NCBI GenBank assembly: GCA_964392365.1
Contig: CAYMPH010000003.1
Coordinates: forward strand, 62,001-126,000
Origin: CAYMPH01 sp964392365
Lineage (GTDB): Bacteria; Spirochaetota; UBA4802; UBA5550
Direction of reading: 5' to 3'
Length of the DNA stretch: 64,000 nucleotides
Shown here piece after piece: positions 10,001 through 18,321 of this stretch (within the stretch, counting starts at the first letter, position 1; each line of letters opens with the position of its first letter). The translations under genes were made by a program, and so were the position numbers. The notes below the pieces were generated by a model. That model was not told the DNA's origin and searched no databases. It saw only the letters and a program-made list of their open reading frames with translations.

Positions 10001-10144
10001 CTTTCCGGATTGCCATTGTATCTGATTGGAAATGTTTCAGATAAACAGGGAATTGAAATAGAAGGTTCTGTTGGAAAAAATATAATAAAAACATCTGTGG
10101 AATCTGTTTTAAAAAGTTACAGATCAAGATTTTTGAATTTTTAA
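7052..10144 (+). CDS. purL: Phosphoribosylformylglycinamidine synthase, fused PurS-PurL
   Basis: It is the ATP-dependent subunit for the fourth step of purine synthesis (FGAR to FGAM). The 1030-residue chain is longer than small PurL (about 730) and shorter than the three-domain proteobacterial enzyme (about 1300). The first 190 residues contain PurS-like halves, the second visible around GYLPGVTDNIA (residues 117-127). The PurL part starts near 240 and keeps SEHCKHT (274-280), the ETHNSPSAL and DPFGGS block, and DNGAGG. No glutaminase domain is attached; it is encoded next door by purQ. No clear ribosome binding site precedes the ATG. Confidence 0.93.
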   Translation: MKKAAYRIEVFYKIRDSRAEILAQKLNIPGYNIKKLFITDNYLVNIDFNSENIVLNNNALTPPARRLKDSTDIITAIAKALTQPITQIYEISAFSDVPAPQTRSASQDFSFAFEIGYLPGVTDNIAHTVMEIIEDITGIEPDRENSVFSSTTYFLDGKLTKSDVENISRELYNPLIQRVRILSRDEYIKNSGMGFDIPAVTLSEKIEADIVPLNVSDAELAALGKEGIQDSSTTRRGPLALDMLSMNVIKNYFSESEKRDPTDIELESIAQTWSEHCKHTIFSASIDDDLKEGIYSRYIKEATIRIRREKGDKDFCVSVFSDNAGGIVFDDEYIIADKVETHNSPSALDPFGGSITGIVGVNRDAMGFGLGAKPVANRYGFCFADPSDTKPIYRDSHLKNEMLSPRRIMDGVIHGVNAGGNTSGIPTPQGFVYFDDRFKGKPLVFVGTVGLIPKKISGKSSVIKKAIPGDLIVMAGGRVGLDGIHGATFSSEALSSGSPSSAVQIGDPITQKKLSDAIVKEARELELYNSITDNGAGGLSCSVAEMAKESGGFEVDLELVPLKYHGLSPWQIWVSESQERMTLSVPESKIEKFTALMKSRGVECSVIGKFTSTSRGIVRFKGKKIFDLDMGFLHDGLPKKILKTEKNIKKTDGRKFEIETDLTEDFISMAGRLNTAGFDFISTQYDHEVQGGSVIKPLQGKGLVNGSASVIRPLLDRYTGVVLSQGLYPSYSELDPYSMSACSIDTAVRNAVAAGADIDRLAILDNFCWCDSNNPERLWQLKEASRACYDTAVAYGTPFISGKDSMFNDFKGFINGEDKKAQSVEISIPPTLLISSIGITGDIRKCQSIDFKFPGDLIYLIGKTSDETGGSEYFAYKGEKISGEKFTGEKVPFVNAPEFLKIYRALGRCIDKELISSSIGLDRGGLALALAKSSMAGLLGFNVSLKQIKTPDVLRDDFILFSESQGRILVTVNPEKRKQFEGALSGLPLYLIGNVSDKQGIEIEGSVGKNIIKTSVESVLKSYRSRFLNF

Positions 10145-10153
10145 AAGGATAAT

Positions 10154-10963
10154 ATGTCAAATCCAAAAGTAATAGTTCTGACAGGATACGGTATCAACTG
10201 CGAAGAGGAAACTGCTTTCGCTTTTAAGAAAGCCGGTGCAGACTCTGTTATAGTTCATATTAATGATCTTATTGAAAATAAAACTATATTAAAAAATAGT
10301 GAGATATTTGTTTTCCCCGGCGGTTTTTCCTACGGAGATGATACAGGCAGCGGAAAGGCTCTAGCAAATAAAATTAAAAACAATCTCATTGATGAGCTTG
10401 AGTCGTTTATATCGCGTGATACTCTAATGCTTGGAATCTGCAACGGTTTCCAGGTTATGGTTAATCTTGGAATTGTTCCGGCTCTTGGCGGTTTTTCAAA
10501 AGAGGCGCAGGTATCGCTTGAGCATAATGTTTCTTCAAGATATCAGTGCAGATGGATTGATCTTGAGATAAACCAGGATTCGCCGTCTGTATTCACGAAG
10601 GGCATATCCCGTCTTCATATACCTGTTGCACACGGCGAGGGTAATTTTTTTGCTCCGGACAAAACGGTTGATTCGATAATGGAAAAAAATCTTTGTGTTA
10701 TGAAGTACATAAAATCTGACGGGTCTCCTGCACAGGGGGAATTTCCGTATAATCCGAACGGCTCCATGAATGATATCGCTTCTATCTGCGACGAATCCGG
10801 CAGGGTAATGGGAATGATGCCTCACCCGGAAAGAGGAATGTTTTTTACCCAGAGAGATGACTGGACGGGTATAAAGGAAAAAAATCAGAGAAGCGGGCTG
10901 CCGATACCGGAAGAAAGCGATGGAATGATGATTTTTAAAAATGCAGTAAAATATTTTGCCTGA
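10154..10963 (+). CDS. purQ: Phosphoribosylformylglycinamidine synthase glutaminase subunit
   Basis: It releases ammonia from glutamine and passes it to the PurL subunit. It is a class I glutamine amidotransferase with the oxyanion segment FPGGFSYGDD, the nucleophile elbow LGICNGFQ and the His/Glu pair in MMPHPERG. At 269 residues it is longer than Bacillus PurQ (about 227), as expected for partners of PurSL fusions. AAAAGGAT precedes the ATG, and the gap to purSL is 9 bp, so the two are co-translated. Confidence 0.95.
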   Translation: MSNPKVIVLTGYGINCEEETAFAFKKAGADSVIVHINDLIENKTILKNSEIFVFPGGFSYGDDTGSGKALANKIKNNLIDELESFISRDTLMLGICNGFQVMVNLGIVPALGGFSKEAQVSLEHNVSSRYQCRWIDLEINQDSPSVFTKGISRLHIPVAHGEGNFFAPDKTVDSIMEKNLCVMKYIKSDGSPAQGEFPYNPNGSMNDIASICDESGRVMGMMPHPERGMFFTQRDDWTGIKEKNQRSGLPIPEESDGMMIFKNAVKYFA

Positions 10964-10977
10964 TCTGGAGAGCTTAT

Positions 10978-12009
10978 ATGCCTTTCAATAAAATTCAAAA
11001 ATTCCCGACTGTTGAAGAAATCCTTTCTTCAATGCCTCTACCGGAAAATCTGAAAGCGCTTAAAAAAAACAGGGATAAGGAAATTGCCGGCATTTTTACA
11101 GGCAGGGATCCAAGGTTTATTCTTGTAATCGGGCCGTGTTCAGCTCATCAGGAAGATGCAGTGTGTGAATATGTTGCAAGGCTTTCAAAAATTCAGGAAA
11201 AAGTAAAAAGCAAAATAATTCTAATACCGAGAATTTATACAAACAAACCCAGAACAACCGGAACAGGCTACAAGGGAATGCTTCATCAGCCGGATCACCA
11301 GAAAAAACCTGATATTGCAAAAGGTCTTGTTTCAATCAGGCAGATGCACATCAGGGCTCTTTCTGAATCTCATCTGCCTGCTGCAGACGAGATGCTATAT
11401 CCGGAAAATTACTCTTATCTTGAAGATGTCCTTTCATATGTTGCAATCGGAGCGCGCTCGGTTGAGAATCAGCAGCACAGGCTTACAGTAAGCGGTCTTG
11501 ATATTCCTGTCGGCTTGAAAAACCCCACTTCAGGTGACTTGAAGGTAATGCTTGATTCAATCTTTGCGTCGCAGCAGCCTCATATTTTTATTTATAACGG
11601 CTGGGAAGTTGAGACTGAGGGTAATCCGCTTTCACATGCTGTTTTAAGAGGCTCAATGAACAGTGAAGGCGTTAATATTCCGAATTATCATTATGAGGAA
11701 TTAAATAAACTCGCAAAATTATATACTGAGAGAAATCTTGTAAACCGCACAATTATAGTTGATACAAATCATTCCAACTCAGGCAAGAAATATATGGAGC
11801 AGCCGAGGATTTCTCTCGAAATTGTCCGGAGCATGCAGCATGACAAGCTTCTTAAAGAAATGGTTAAGGGGTTAATGATAGAAAGTTTTCTTCTTGAGGG
11901 AGTTCAGGATCTAAATGGAAGCGAGTTCGGCAAATCAATTACTGATCCATGTCTTGGATGGGATGATACAGAAAAACTTATATATGATCTTGCTGAGGCA
12001 CTTGGTTAA
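10978..12009 (+). CDS. aroG: 3-deoxy-7-phosphoheptulonate (DAHP) synthase, class I
   Basis: It condenses phosphoenolpyruvate and erythrose-4-phosphate to start the shikimate pathway. The 343-residue protein matches the AroF/G/H type: VIGPCSAH, the RIYTNKPRTTG substrate motif, LPAADEM, GARSVENQ, VDTNHSNSGK and the C-terminal FGKSITDPCLGW. Which aromatic amino acid inhibits it cannot be read from the sequence, so the symbol stands for the family. GGAGAG lies before the ATG. It follows purQ by 14 bp, an unusual purine-aromatic operon. Its stop overlaps that of the convergent next gene. Confidence 0.93.
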   Translation: MPFNKIQKFPTVEEILSSMPLPENLKALKKNRDKEIAGIFTGRDPRFILVIGPCSAHQEDAVCEYVARLSKIQEKVKSKIILIPRIYTNKPRTTGTGYKGMLHQPDHQKKPDIAKGLVSIRQMHIRALSESHLPAADEMLYPENYSYLEDVLSYVAIGARSVENQQHRLTVSGLDIPVGLKNPTSGDLKVMLDSIFASQQPHIFIYNGWEVETEGNPLSHAVLRGSMNSEGVNIPNYHYEELNKLAKLYTERNLVNRTIIVDTNHSNSGKKYMEQPRISLEIVRSMQHDKLLKEMVKGLMIESFLLEGVQDLNGSEFGKSITDPCLGWDDTEKLIYDLAEALG

Positions 12010-12689
12010 TTGAAATCTTTATCTTCCTTTTTTTTGCCTTTATCATCGAAAAATTCCCATTTGCCTGATTGCCTGTCATTGGTATACATTCCCCTGGAGC
12101 CGATTAATCCATTTTCATTGAATAATATCCACTGGCCGTTTTTTTTGCCTTTAGTATAGTTCCCTATGGCCTGCTGCTTGCCTAATTTATAATATGTATT
12201 ACTCTGTCCGTTTTTAATGCCGTCTGTATACCATGAAATTTCCTTTGGAATACCATCCTCATAATACTCCATGCACTTTCCGTTTTTTACGCCATTTTTA
12301 AACCACTCTTCCATATGTGGAACGCCGGAAGGGTAGAAACTGTTTTTAGGACCATTTATAATGTCCTGTTGATATGTTATTTTATATAATAGTTTTCCGG
12401 ATTCTTCATAAAATGACCATTCGCCTTCTTTTAAATCATCCCTGAAATTTCCTTCTGCATAAAGCTTTGAATTATCATAGTATACTTTCCATTTCCCGTT
12501 TTTTCTGGAATTTTTTACATCACCTGTTGCTTGTATTTTTTTACCAAAAAAGTATATATTTGCAGTACCATTTACCGGGGAATTTTTAGTATCGATCTTT
12601 AATTCCGGAAATTTTGTTTCGGAATAGCCTTCTGAATAAAGAGCAAAAAAAAGCAAAGATACTATTAGAATAGTGTTTTTTATATTCAT
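12006..12689 (-). CDS. Secreted YwqK/MORN-repeat protein
   Basis: The protein carries a signal peptide and then tandem MORN-variant repeats of the kind NGxWxxYxxxGxL (KNGKWKVYYD, KEGEWSFYEE, NGKCMEYYED, KNGQWILFNE), about seven in all. YwqK-type proteins are often annotated as antitoxins, but there is no toxin partner here and the export signal argues for an envelope role. I chose the ATG at 12689 over an upstream in-frame start at 12746 because AGAGGG sits about 10 bp before it and the signal peptide then starts properly. Confidence 0.82.
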   Translation of the reverse strand: MNIKNTILIVSLLFFALYSEGYSETKFPELKIDTKNSPVNGTANIYFFGKKIQATGDVKNSRKNGKWKVYYDNSKLYAEGNFRDDLKEGEWSFYEESGKLLYKITYQQDIINGPKNSFYPSGVPHMEEWFKNGVKNGKCMEYYEDGIPKEISWYTDGIKNGQSNTYYKLGKQQAIGNYTKGKKNGQWILFNENGLIGSRGMYTNDRQSGKWEFFDDKGKKKEDKDFN

Positions 12690-12767
12690 CAGTAAAACCC
12701 TCTGGAGCCAATTTTTTATTAATTCAATTCGGAAAATAGCCGACAATAGTAACAGATTTATGTCGGA

Positions 12768-12795
12768 TTGAGCATTATTAAGTATTTCTTATATT
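12768..12795 (+). promoter_or_regulatory. Possible sigma-70-like promoter of the flagellar cluster
   Basis: TTGAGC at 12768-12773 and TATATT at 12790-12795 are separated by 16 bp, about 75 bp upstream of the flgG start. A 6-bp inverted repeat CCGACA/TGTCGG (12740-12745 and 12761-12766) lies beside it, in the divergent gap between the YwqK gene and flgG. In an AT-rich genome such matches arise easily, so this is tentative. Confidence 0.3.
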
Positions 12796-12868
12796 AGAAT
12801 ATTTAGTGTCAAATCTGTCAAATTGTTTTTTACTGTTAATAAGAATTAAATTATACGAGGTAAATATT

Positions 12869-13663
12869 ATGATGAGATCTCTATGGACTGCTGCTTCAGG
12901 AATGACAGGCCAGCAGTTTAACATTGATACAATATCCAATAACCTGTCTAATGTAAACACTACAGGGTTTAAAAAGAACAGAGCTGAGTTTGAAGATCTG
13001 CTGTATCATACAGTTTTAATGGCAGGAACACCTGCAACTGAAATCAGTGAAGTGCCTACCGGAATCCAGGTTGGTCATGGCGTCAAGGTAGCTGCAACTC
13101 AGAAAATGTTTGAGCAGGGAAGCCTTCAGTCTACTGAAAATAAAACAGATATTGCACTCGAAGGCGAGGGTTTCTTTAAAATTCAGATGTATGACGGAAC
13201 TTTTGCATATTCAAGAGACGGATCATTCAAGGTTGATTCCAACAGACAGCTTGTTACAGCAAACGGCTATCTGCTTGAGCCGCCTGTTGTTCTTCCTGAA
13301 AATTTTATAATGAACACTTTATCTATAAGTCAGGATGGCAGGATTTCTGTCAAGGTAGTGGGGGATGATGATCCTCAACAGGTGGGAGTTCTTGAGCTAT
13401 CAAGATTTGTCAATCCTGCAGGTCTTCAGGCTATCGGCGGAAATCTTTTCAAAACAACACCTGCATCCGGAGAGGAAATACCAGGACAGCCGGGCATGGA
13501 GGGGATTGCCAAAACTCACCAGGGATTTCTTGAAATGTCAAATGTTAAGGTTGTTGAGGAAATGGTTAATATGATTGTTGCCCAAAGAGCTTATGAAATA
13601 AATTCAAAAGCAATACAGACATCTGATTCAATGCTGAAAACAGCGATTGAGTTAAAAAGGTAA
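12869..13663 (+). CDS. flgG: Flagellar basal-body distal rod protein FlgG
   Basis: FlgG forms the distal rod of the flagellar basal body in the periplasm. The N-terminus MMRSLWTAASGM with NNLSNVNTTGFKK and the C-terminal MIVAQRAYEINSKAI are the paired rod/hook-family coiled-coil motifs. ACGAGG lies 8-13 bp before the ATG pair at 12869; an upstream in-frame ATG at 12806 is unlikely. The length of 264 residues is normal. It heads a cluster with flgA, flgH, flgI and a rod-binding protein. Confidence 0.96.
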   Translation: MMRSLWTAASGMTGQQFNIDTISNNLSNVNTTGFKKNRAEFEDLLYHTVLMAGTPATEISEVPTGIQVGHGVKVAATQKMFEQGSLQSTENKTDIALEGEGFFKIQMYDGTFAYSRDGSFKVDSNRQLVTANGYLLEPPVVLPENFIMNTLSISQDGRISVKVVGDDDPQQVGVLELSRFVNPAGLQAIGGNLFKTTPASGEEIPGQPGMEGIAKTHQGFLEMSNVKVVEEMVNMIVAQRAYEINSKAIQTSDSMLKTAIELKR

Positions 13664-13687
13664 ATAAATTTTTATTAAATTGAAAAT

Positions 13688-14212
13688 ATGAAAAATATAA
13701 TTAAAATTTCAGCACTTGTAATATTATTGAGTTCCGCGCTTCATGCGGAACTCAATATTTATTTAATGCCCAGGTATGAATATTCGGAATCTGCTGCGGA
13801 TAAAAAAGGAATCAGGCTTTCAGATATATCCCAGATTGACGGAACACCCGATGAGGTGGCTTTATTTAAAAAAATACTGATTCCGGTAAAAATTTATGCT
13901 GACGGTTATATTGACAGAAGCGAAGTGCTTGATTTTGTAAAAAGCAGATTTACTGGCGAAGTGTCTGTTTACGGTACTGCAGTTAAAATAAACAAAGCTG
14001 TTCCTGAAAGCGAAAGCGCGAATGATCAGTACGAAGTAAAATCCGGCAGCATAGTTTCATTTGTTGTTGTGAATAATGGAATCACAATACGTTCCCAGGG
14101 AACAGCTGTAGAAAGCGGAAAAACCGGGGACACTATCCAGGTTAAATTTAAAAAATCAAAAACCGCCAGGGGAAAAGTAGTAACTGATAAAATTGTTGAG
14201 CTTGAATTATGA
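13688..14212 (+). CDS. flgA: FlgA-like P-ring assembly chaperone
   Basis: FlgA escorts FlgI to the rod during periplasmic P-ring assembly. The 174-residue precursor has a clear signal peptide. The C-terminal part (GSIVSFVVVNNGITIRSQG, then a GDTIQV turn) resembles the SAF-type FlgA C-terminal domain. Sequence conservation is weak, so the call leans on its position between flgG and flgH. Its stop overlaps the flgH start (ATGA). Confidence 0.82.
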   Translation: MKNIIKISALVILLSSALHAELNIYLMPRYEYSESAADKKGIRLSDISQIDGTPDEVALFKKILIPVKIYADGYIDRSEVLDFVKSRFTGEVSVYGTAVKINKAVPESESANDQYEVKSGSIVSFVVVNNGITIRSQGTAVESGKTGDTIQVKFKKSKTARGKVVTDKIVELEL

Positions 14213-14832
14213 TAAAAAAAATAATAATTATTGCTGCAATGTTTTCATTTTCTGTATTAAGCGCGAAATCGATCTGGAAGGATAAAAATATTTATTCATC
14301 CGTAGAGAATGCTAAGATTGGCGATATTGTTATTGTAAACATCAGGGATATATCAAATATAAGATTTAATCTCGAAACAAACAGCAGAAGCAATTCTTCT
14401 GTTACAAGCGAGCCTGATATGACGATAACCGGTTTTCTTCCGAAAATATCAGCCTCCAAAAAAATAATAAATTCAGATTCAACACAGATGTCCGGGAAAA
14501 ACAGCATGTCGTTTTCAATCTCCGCGAGGATACAGAATAAAAACGGAAATCTTTTAACTGTTGCAGGCACCAGAACCTATTCATTCAGCGGCGTAACAAA
14601 CACGATTCTTGTGAACGGCCTTGTTGATCCTTACACGATAAAAGGACGTAGCGTTGATTCAAACGATATGGCGGATTTCCGCCTTGAAATCAGAGGCACA
14701 AAAGAAGGATTAAATCTGAAGAGGGATAAACTCAAAGAAGGCGATACTGCAAAGTCTGATTTAACAGAGCAGGAAAAGCAGGATGTTATCATAGATTATC
14801 TGCAGAAAATGGTCAAGGAGCTGACTAAATAA
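14209..14832 (+). CDS. flgH: FlgH, flagellar L-ring protein (no lipobox)
   Basis: FlgH normally forms the outer-membrane L-ring as a lipoprotein. This 207-residue protein keeps the family core: SIWKDKNIYSS, AKIGDIVIVNI, GNLLTVAGTR and GLVDPYTI. The N-terminus is a short signal (MIKKIIIIAAMFSFSVLSA) with no cysteine, so it would be processed by signal peptidase I and not lipidated. Translation is coupled to flgA by a 4-bp overlap, and flgI follows 1 bp later. Confidence 0.9.
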   Translation: MIKKIIIIAAMFSFSVLSAKSIWKDKNIYSSVENAKIGDIVIVNIRDISNIRFNLETNSRSNSSVTSEPDMTITGFLPKISASKKIINSDSTQMSGKNSMSFSISARIQNKNGNLLTVAGTRTYSFSGVTNTILVNGLVDPYTIKGRSVDSNDMADFRLEIRGTKEGLNLKRDKLKEGDTAKSDLTEQEKQDVIIDYLQKMVKELTK

Positions 14833-14833
14833 T

Positions 14834-15847
14834 ATGAATTTCTTTTCAGTTAAAATATTGATCACATTAATTATTTCTTTAATGATGATAATTTCTTCAT
14901 CTCAAAGTTATGCAGAAATTACAGTTAAGCTTCGGGATATTTCATATATAGACGGCATAAAGGAAAATCAGGTTTTCGGATATGGTCTTGTGGTGGGTCT
15001 TCAGGGCACAGGCGATTCGCGTAAAGCGCCTATCAATTTAGCTTCCCTGCAGAATGTTTTAAAATCTCTCGGTCTTGACGGAAATGATATGATCTCGAGA
15101 AATTCCGCGGCAGTATTAATTACTGCAGTGCTTCCTCCCTTTGTGCGGATCGGTGACAGAATCGATATTACTGTTTCATCAATAGGCGATGCCAAATCTA
15201 TTGAGGGCGGTATTCTGATACAGTCTCCTTTGAAAGGAGCGGATGATGCAGTTTATGTTGTTGCTCAGGGGTCGCTTTCTGTGACAAAAAATAAATCCGG
15301 CGGAAAATCTGTTAAAACAGTGGCATATATAACCGGCGGCGGTATGGTTGAAAAGGATATTGCTCCAGTAGTTGTAAATGATAACAGCATATTTGTAGTT
15401 TTGAAAGCATGGGATTATACAGTTGCAAATAATATTATCAAAGCTGTTGCGAAAAAATTTCCTGATTCAAAACCTGAAGCTAAAGACGGAAGAATCAAAA
15501 TCGGCGTGAAATCCGATATGCCACTTTCTGAATTTATTTCCACGATAGAAATTATGGAAATTCCTGCGTCTTATAAAGCAAGGGTTGTGATTAACGAAAG
15601 GGACGGAACAATTGTAACAGGCGGAGATGTTAAAATATCTGAATCAATGATCAGCAGGGAAGGTCTGATGGTTGAAATTCAGAACAGCGAAAAGAAAGCA
15701 TCAGTTACGCATTTTAAAAACAGCTCTACAGTAAAAGATCTTGTTGATGCCCTGAATTCCATAGGCGCTGCAACATCGGACATTATTGCAATATTAAAAG
15801 CCCTTGATGAAGCGGGTTCTCTTCACGCTGAACTGATTATTAAGTGA
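14834..15847 (+). CDS. flgI: FlgI, flagellar P-ring protein
   Basis: FlgI forms the periplasmic P-ring around the rod. The 337-residue precursor has a signal peptide ending near SYA, then the family N-terminus VKLRDISYIDGIKENQ, GYGLVVGLQGTGDS and DITVSSIGDAKS, and near the C-terminus STVKDLVDALNSIGA. Length matches the family. It starts 1 bp after the flgH stop. P- and L-ring genes are absent from some spirochaetes such as Borrelia but are, as far as I recall, present in Leptospira. Confidence 0.95.
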   Translation: MNFFSVKILITLIISLMMIISSSQSYAEITVKLRDISYIDGIKENQVFGYGLVVGLQGTGDSRKAPINLASLQNVLKSLGLDGNDMISRNSAAVLITAVLPPFVRIGDRIDITVSSIGDAKSIEGGILIQSPLKGADDAVYVVAQGSLSVTKNKSGGKSVKTVAYITGGGMVEKDIAPVVVNDNSIFVVLKAWDYTVANNIIKAVAKKFPDSKPEAKDGRIKIGVKSDMPLSEFISTIEIMEIPASYKARVVINERDGTIVTGGDVKISESMISREGLMVEIQNSEKKASVTHFKNSSTVKDLVDALNSIGAATSDIIAILKALDEAGSLHAELIIK

Positions 15848-15856
15848 GGTAAGGTT

Positions 15857-16261
15857 ATGCTTGATACAATAAACCTGATGGACAACGCAAGAATGAGCGC
15901 AAACAGCGCGAGTGACGGCAAGCTCAAGCAGATAGAAAGAAAACTTTCATTTGATAATATGCTGTCTGATAAAATAAATGAAAAAGAAGAAAAAAATATT
16001 GAGCCTGGAAAACCTGCATCAGCCAAAAAGCCTGTTGATAAAAAACTGATGGCAGCATGTCAGGATATGGAATCAATTTTTATAGCAAAGATGCTCAAAG
16101 AGATGAGAGCCACTGTGCCTAAAGACGAATGGCTGAACGGCGGATTTGCCGAGGAAATATTTAAAGATATGCTTTACGATGAGTATTCAAAGTCCATGTC
16201 GAAATCTTCAAGCTTTGGAATATCCAGTATGCTTTATAAGGATTTATCGAAGAAACTGTAA
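15857..16261 (+). CDS. flgJ: Rod-binding protein (FlgJ N-terminal domain)
   Basis: The 134-residue protein corresponds to only the rod-capping half of FlgJ: the motif MESIFIAKMLKEMRAT and a helix ending GGFAEEIFKDMLYDEYSKS. The muramidase half found in enterobacterial FlgJ is absent, as in many spirochaetes and alpha-proteobacteria. It is the last gene of the cluster, 9 bp after flgI, with GAGGTAAGG ahead of the ATG. A bidirectional terminator follows. Confidence 0.88.
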   Translation: MLDTINLMDNARMSANSASDGKLKQIERKLSFDNMLSDKINEKEEKNIEPGKPASAKKPVDKKLMAACQDMESIFIAKMLKEMRATVPKDEWLNGGFAEEIFKDMLYDEYSKSMSKSSSFGISSMLYKDLSKKL

Positions 16262-16270
16262 CCCACTCCG

Positions 16271-16318
16271 TCTCCCCCTTGTTAAGGGGGAGAGATTCTG
16301 AATTTAAAATTCTTTTTT
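16271..16318. terminator. Bidirectional terminator between convergent genes
   Basis: A 10-bp GC-rich stem (16271-16280 with 16284-16293, CTCCCCCTT/AAGGGGGAG) has a 3-base loop. A second small hairpin (GAATT/AATTC) ends in a run of six T. It sits between the convergent flgJ and TPR genes. Confidence 0.65.
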
Positions 16319-16332
16319 GCATGTATAATTTT

Positions 16333-17823
16333 TTATTTCATCTTGTCTTCAGCGAATTTCTCCCATTTTTTTGCATCAGCATAATCAGCCTTATATTGCT
16401 GAACTAATTTAAAATAATCTCTTGCTTCCTTGTACTTCTCCTGCTTGTAGAGCGACACACCGAGATAGAATATTGAATTTGTATAATCAGGTCTTAATCT
16501 TATTGATTCCCTTAAATTTTTTTCAGCATTAACCCAGTCCTTCAGGCTGTAATATCCAATGCCGAGCATGTAAAAAGCGTCATAAGCTTCAGGGTTATTC
16601 TGTATAGATCTTTTTGAATAATCAATGACCTTGTTGTAATCCAGCTGCTTGTAATAAATAATTGCTATCGTAAGAAGTGAAGTTGCGTGATTCGGATTTA
16701 TCGCAAGAATTTTGTTATACTCGCTCAGGGCTTCATCGTATTTGCCAAGCGTTTCAAAAGAGTGACCAAGTGTCCAGCGGGCCACAATCAGATCAGGATT
16801 CAGCTTGAGGCTCTTCAAGATATATTTATTGGCTTCCGATCCCGGGGTCCCGGCTGACTTATATCCGAAATTTACCAGCGACGCTTTTACCCATAGAATT
16901 TCAGCGTCATTTTCGTTTAGAGCATAAGCAGGTTTTATAGCCTGGCCTGCTTTAGTAAAGTCTTCGCTTAGCATATATGCAATGCTTAAAGCCTTGTGAG
17001 TCTGGAAAATATTTCCATTAAGAGATACAGCCTTTTTGCCCTGTTCAACTGCATCTATCAGTTTTGGTTTATAATTCTTGCCGAGAAGTTTAAGCTGATA
17101 TCCCCATAATGCATTTACTTCGCTCATTCCGCTCCAGGCCAGTGCAAAATTTTTATCCAGCTGAATTGCCTTATTGAAATACTCAATTGCTTTCGGATAG
17201 TTTACGAAATTGTACTTCAAAAATTCATTTCGTCCTTTCAGGTATAACTGATATGCTGTATAATTTACTGTGGAATTGATATAACCGTTTACTGCTGTAT
17301 TCTGATTGTCAATGGAAGTGCCGTTGATGGTTGCTATGATTTTATTTGCAAGATCATCCTGCAGGTCGAATATTTTGTCAGGGTACTGTCCGTGAACTGA
17401 TACAGCCTTGATTATTTTTCCTGTATCCACTTTACAGAATTTTGCATTAATCAAAATCTGATTTCCGATCTTGTTGAAGCTGCCGTATATAAGATAATCC
17501 CCGTCAAATTTATCCTGTGTCAGTTTTCTGAGTTTTTCAATATATTTTTCATCGCTCTCGCCCAGAACCTGGGAGAATTCAGCATTCTCAAGAAGATGTT
17601 TTTTAATTCTCGATGTATCTATTACGATAAAATTTTTAACATTTGCAAGAGCACCTGATAAAGTTTCGCTTATGCCGTAAGTAAGTGTCTCCAGGTCTGA
17701 ATTCTGCTCCTTGTTCAGTTTATCAAAAGGCATTACAATTATTTTATATTCTTCAGAGTAAGATATTGATTTGAAAATTATTATTAAAGAACAAATAATG
17801 ATAAAACTTAATATTTTTTTCAT
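16333..17823 (-). CDS. Secreted protein with CsgG/TolB-like N-terminus and TPR repeats
   Basis: The 496-residue protein has a signal peptide. A domain of about 150 residues (KIIVMPFDKLNKEQ, LTYGISETLSGAL, DYLIYGSFNKIGNQI) looks like the lipoprotein/CsgG-type and adenylate-cyclase-associated 'FlgO/TolB-N' fold that often precedes TPRs. From about residue 190 to the end there are about eight TPR units (FNKAIQLDKNFALAW, EYNKILAINPNHATS, NLRESIRLRPDYTNS). Probably a periplasmic scaffold. It is a single gene, convergent with the flagellar cluster. Confidence 0.85.
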   Translation of the reverse strand: MKKILSFIIICSLIIIFKSISYSEEYKIIVMPFDKLNKEQNSDLETLTYGISETLSGALANVKNFIVIDTSRIKKHLLENAEFSQVLGESDEKYIEKLRKLTQDKFDGDYLIYGSFNKIGNQILINAKFCKVDTGKIIKAVSVHGQYPDKIFDLQDDLANKIIATINGTSIDNQNTAVNGYINSTVNYTAYQLYLKGRNEFLKYNFVNYPKAIEYFNKAIQLDKNFALAWSGMSEVNALWGYQLKLLGKNYKPKLIDAVEQGKKAVSLNGNIFQTHKALSIAYMLSEDFTKAGQAIKPAYALNENDAEILWVKASLVNFGYKSAGTPGSEANKYILKSLKLNPDLIVARWTLGHSFETLGKYDEALSEYNKILAINPNHATSLLTIAIIYYKQLDYNKVIDYSKRSIQNNPEAYDAFYMLGIGYYSLKDWVNAEKNLRESIRLRPDYTNSIFYLGVSLYKQEKYKEARDYFKLVQQYKADYADAKKWEKFAEDKMK

Positions 17824-18079
17824 GAAATATCTCCGCGAGTAATTAATATGATAATTTTACCTGGTATGTTGATAATAATCAAGAAAAAATTTAATTTAAT
17901 GAATGCGTCCCCAATACCACTTCAGGTTATTGGCTAATGTGATATTATTAATTACGAGCAAAGAGATGTCGGGCTGTTATTCAACATTATGTTTAATAAA
18001 AAAGTGTTTGACTTGATCTATGATTGGCTATTATAAAAAATAATCAGAGGAATTGTTTTTTTATTTTTTGGGAGAGCGC

Positions 18080-18226
18080 AAAATTTAATTAACGTTTGCT
18101 GATAGAATATTGAAAGTCAAGAATTTAACTTGATTTTAGCTACCTATAAGATTCAATCTGTCTCTTAACAGCATGGTCATGTGAAAAACTTTTTGCTTTG
18201 GTATTGTAGTTTCCTTGAAAGAAAGA
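18080..18226 (+). repeat. Interspersed repeat A, copy 1
   Basis: This near full-length copy starts AAATTTAATTAACG and ends in a TTTCCTTGAAAGAAA-type tail. It contains the internal TCAAG/CTTGA hairpin and the phrase CAATCTGTCTCTTAACAG. It lies about 95 bp upstream of the Cys/His-repeat gene. The rest of the gap back to 17824 shows no gene or remnant I can recognise. Confidence 0.85.
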
Positions 18227-18321
18227 AAGAGATAAAGCGAAGTTAAATAGAAAGGTAAAAAAAGTTTTAGTCTTTTAATAGTCTTAATAAATAGAAAATA
18301 ATATTTTTATAGAGGTTAAGT

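Noticed and set aside
12006..12689. Toxin-antitoxin module (YwqK antitoxin)
   Set aside because: The protein is exported and has no toxin gene beside it. The antitoxin label is a database habit for MORN-like repeats.
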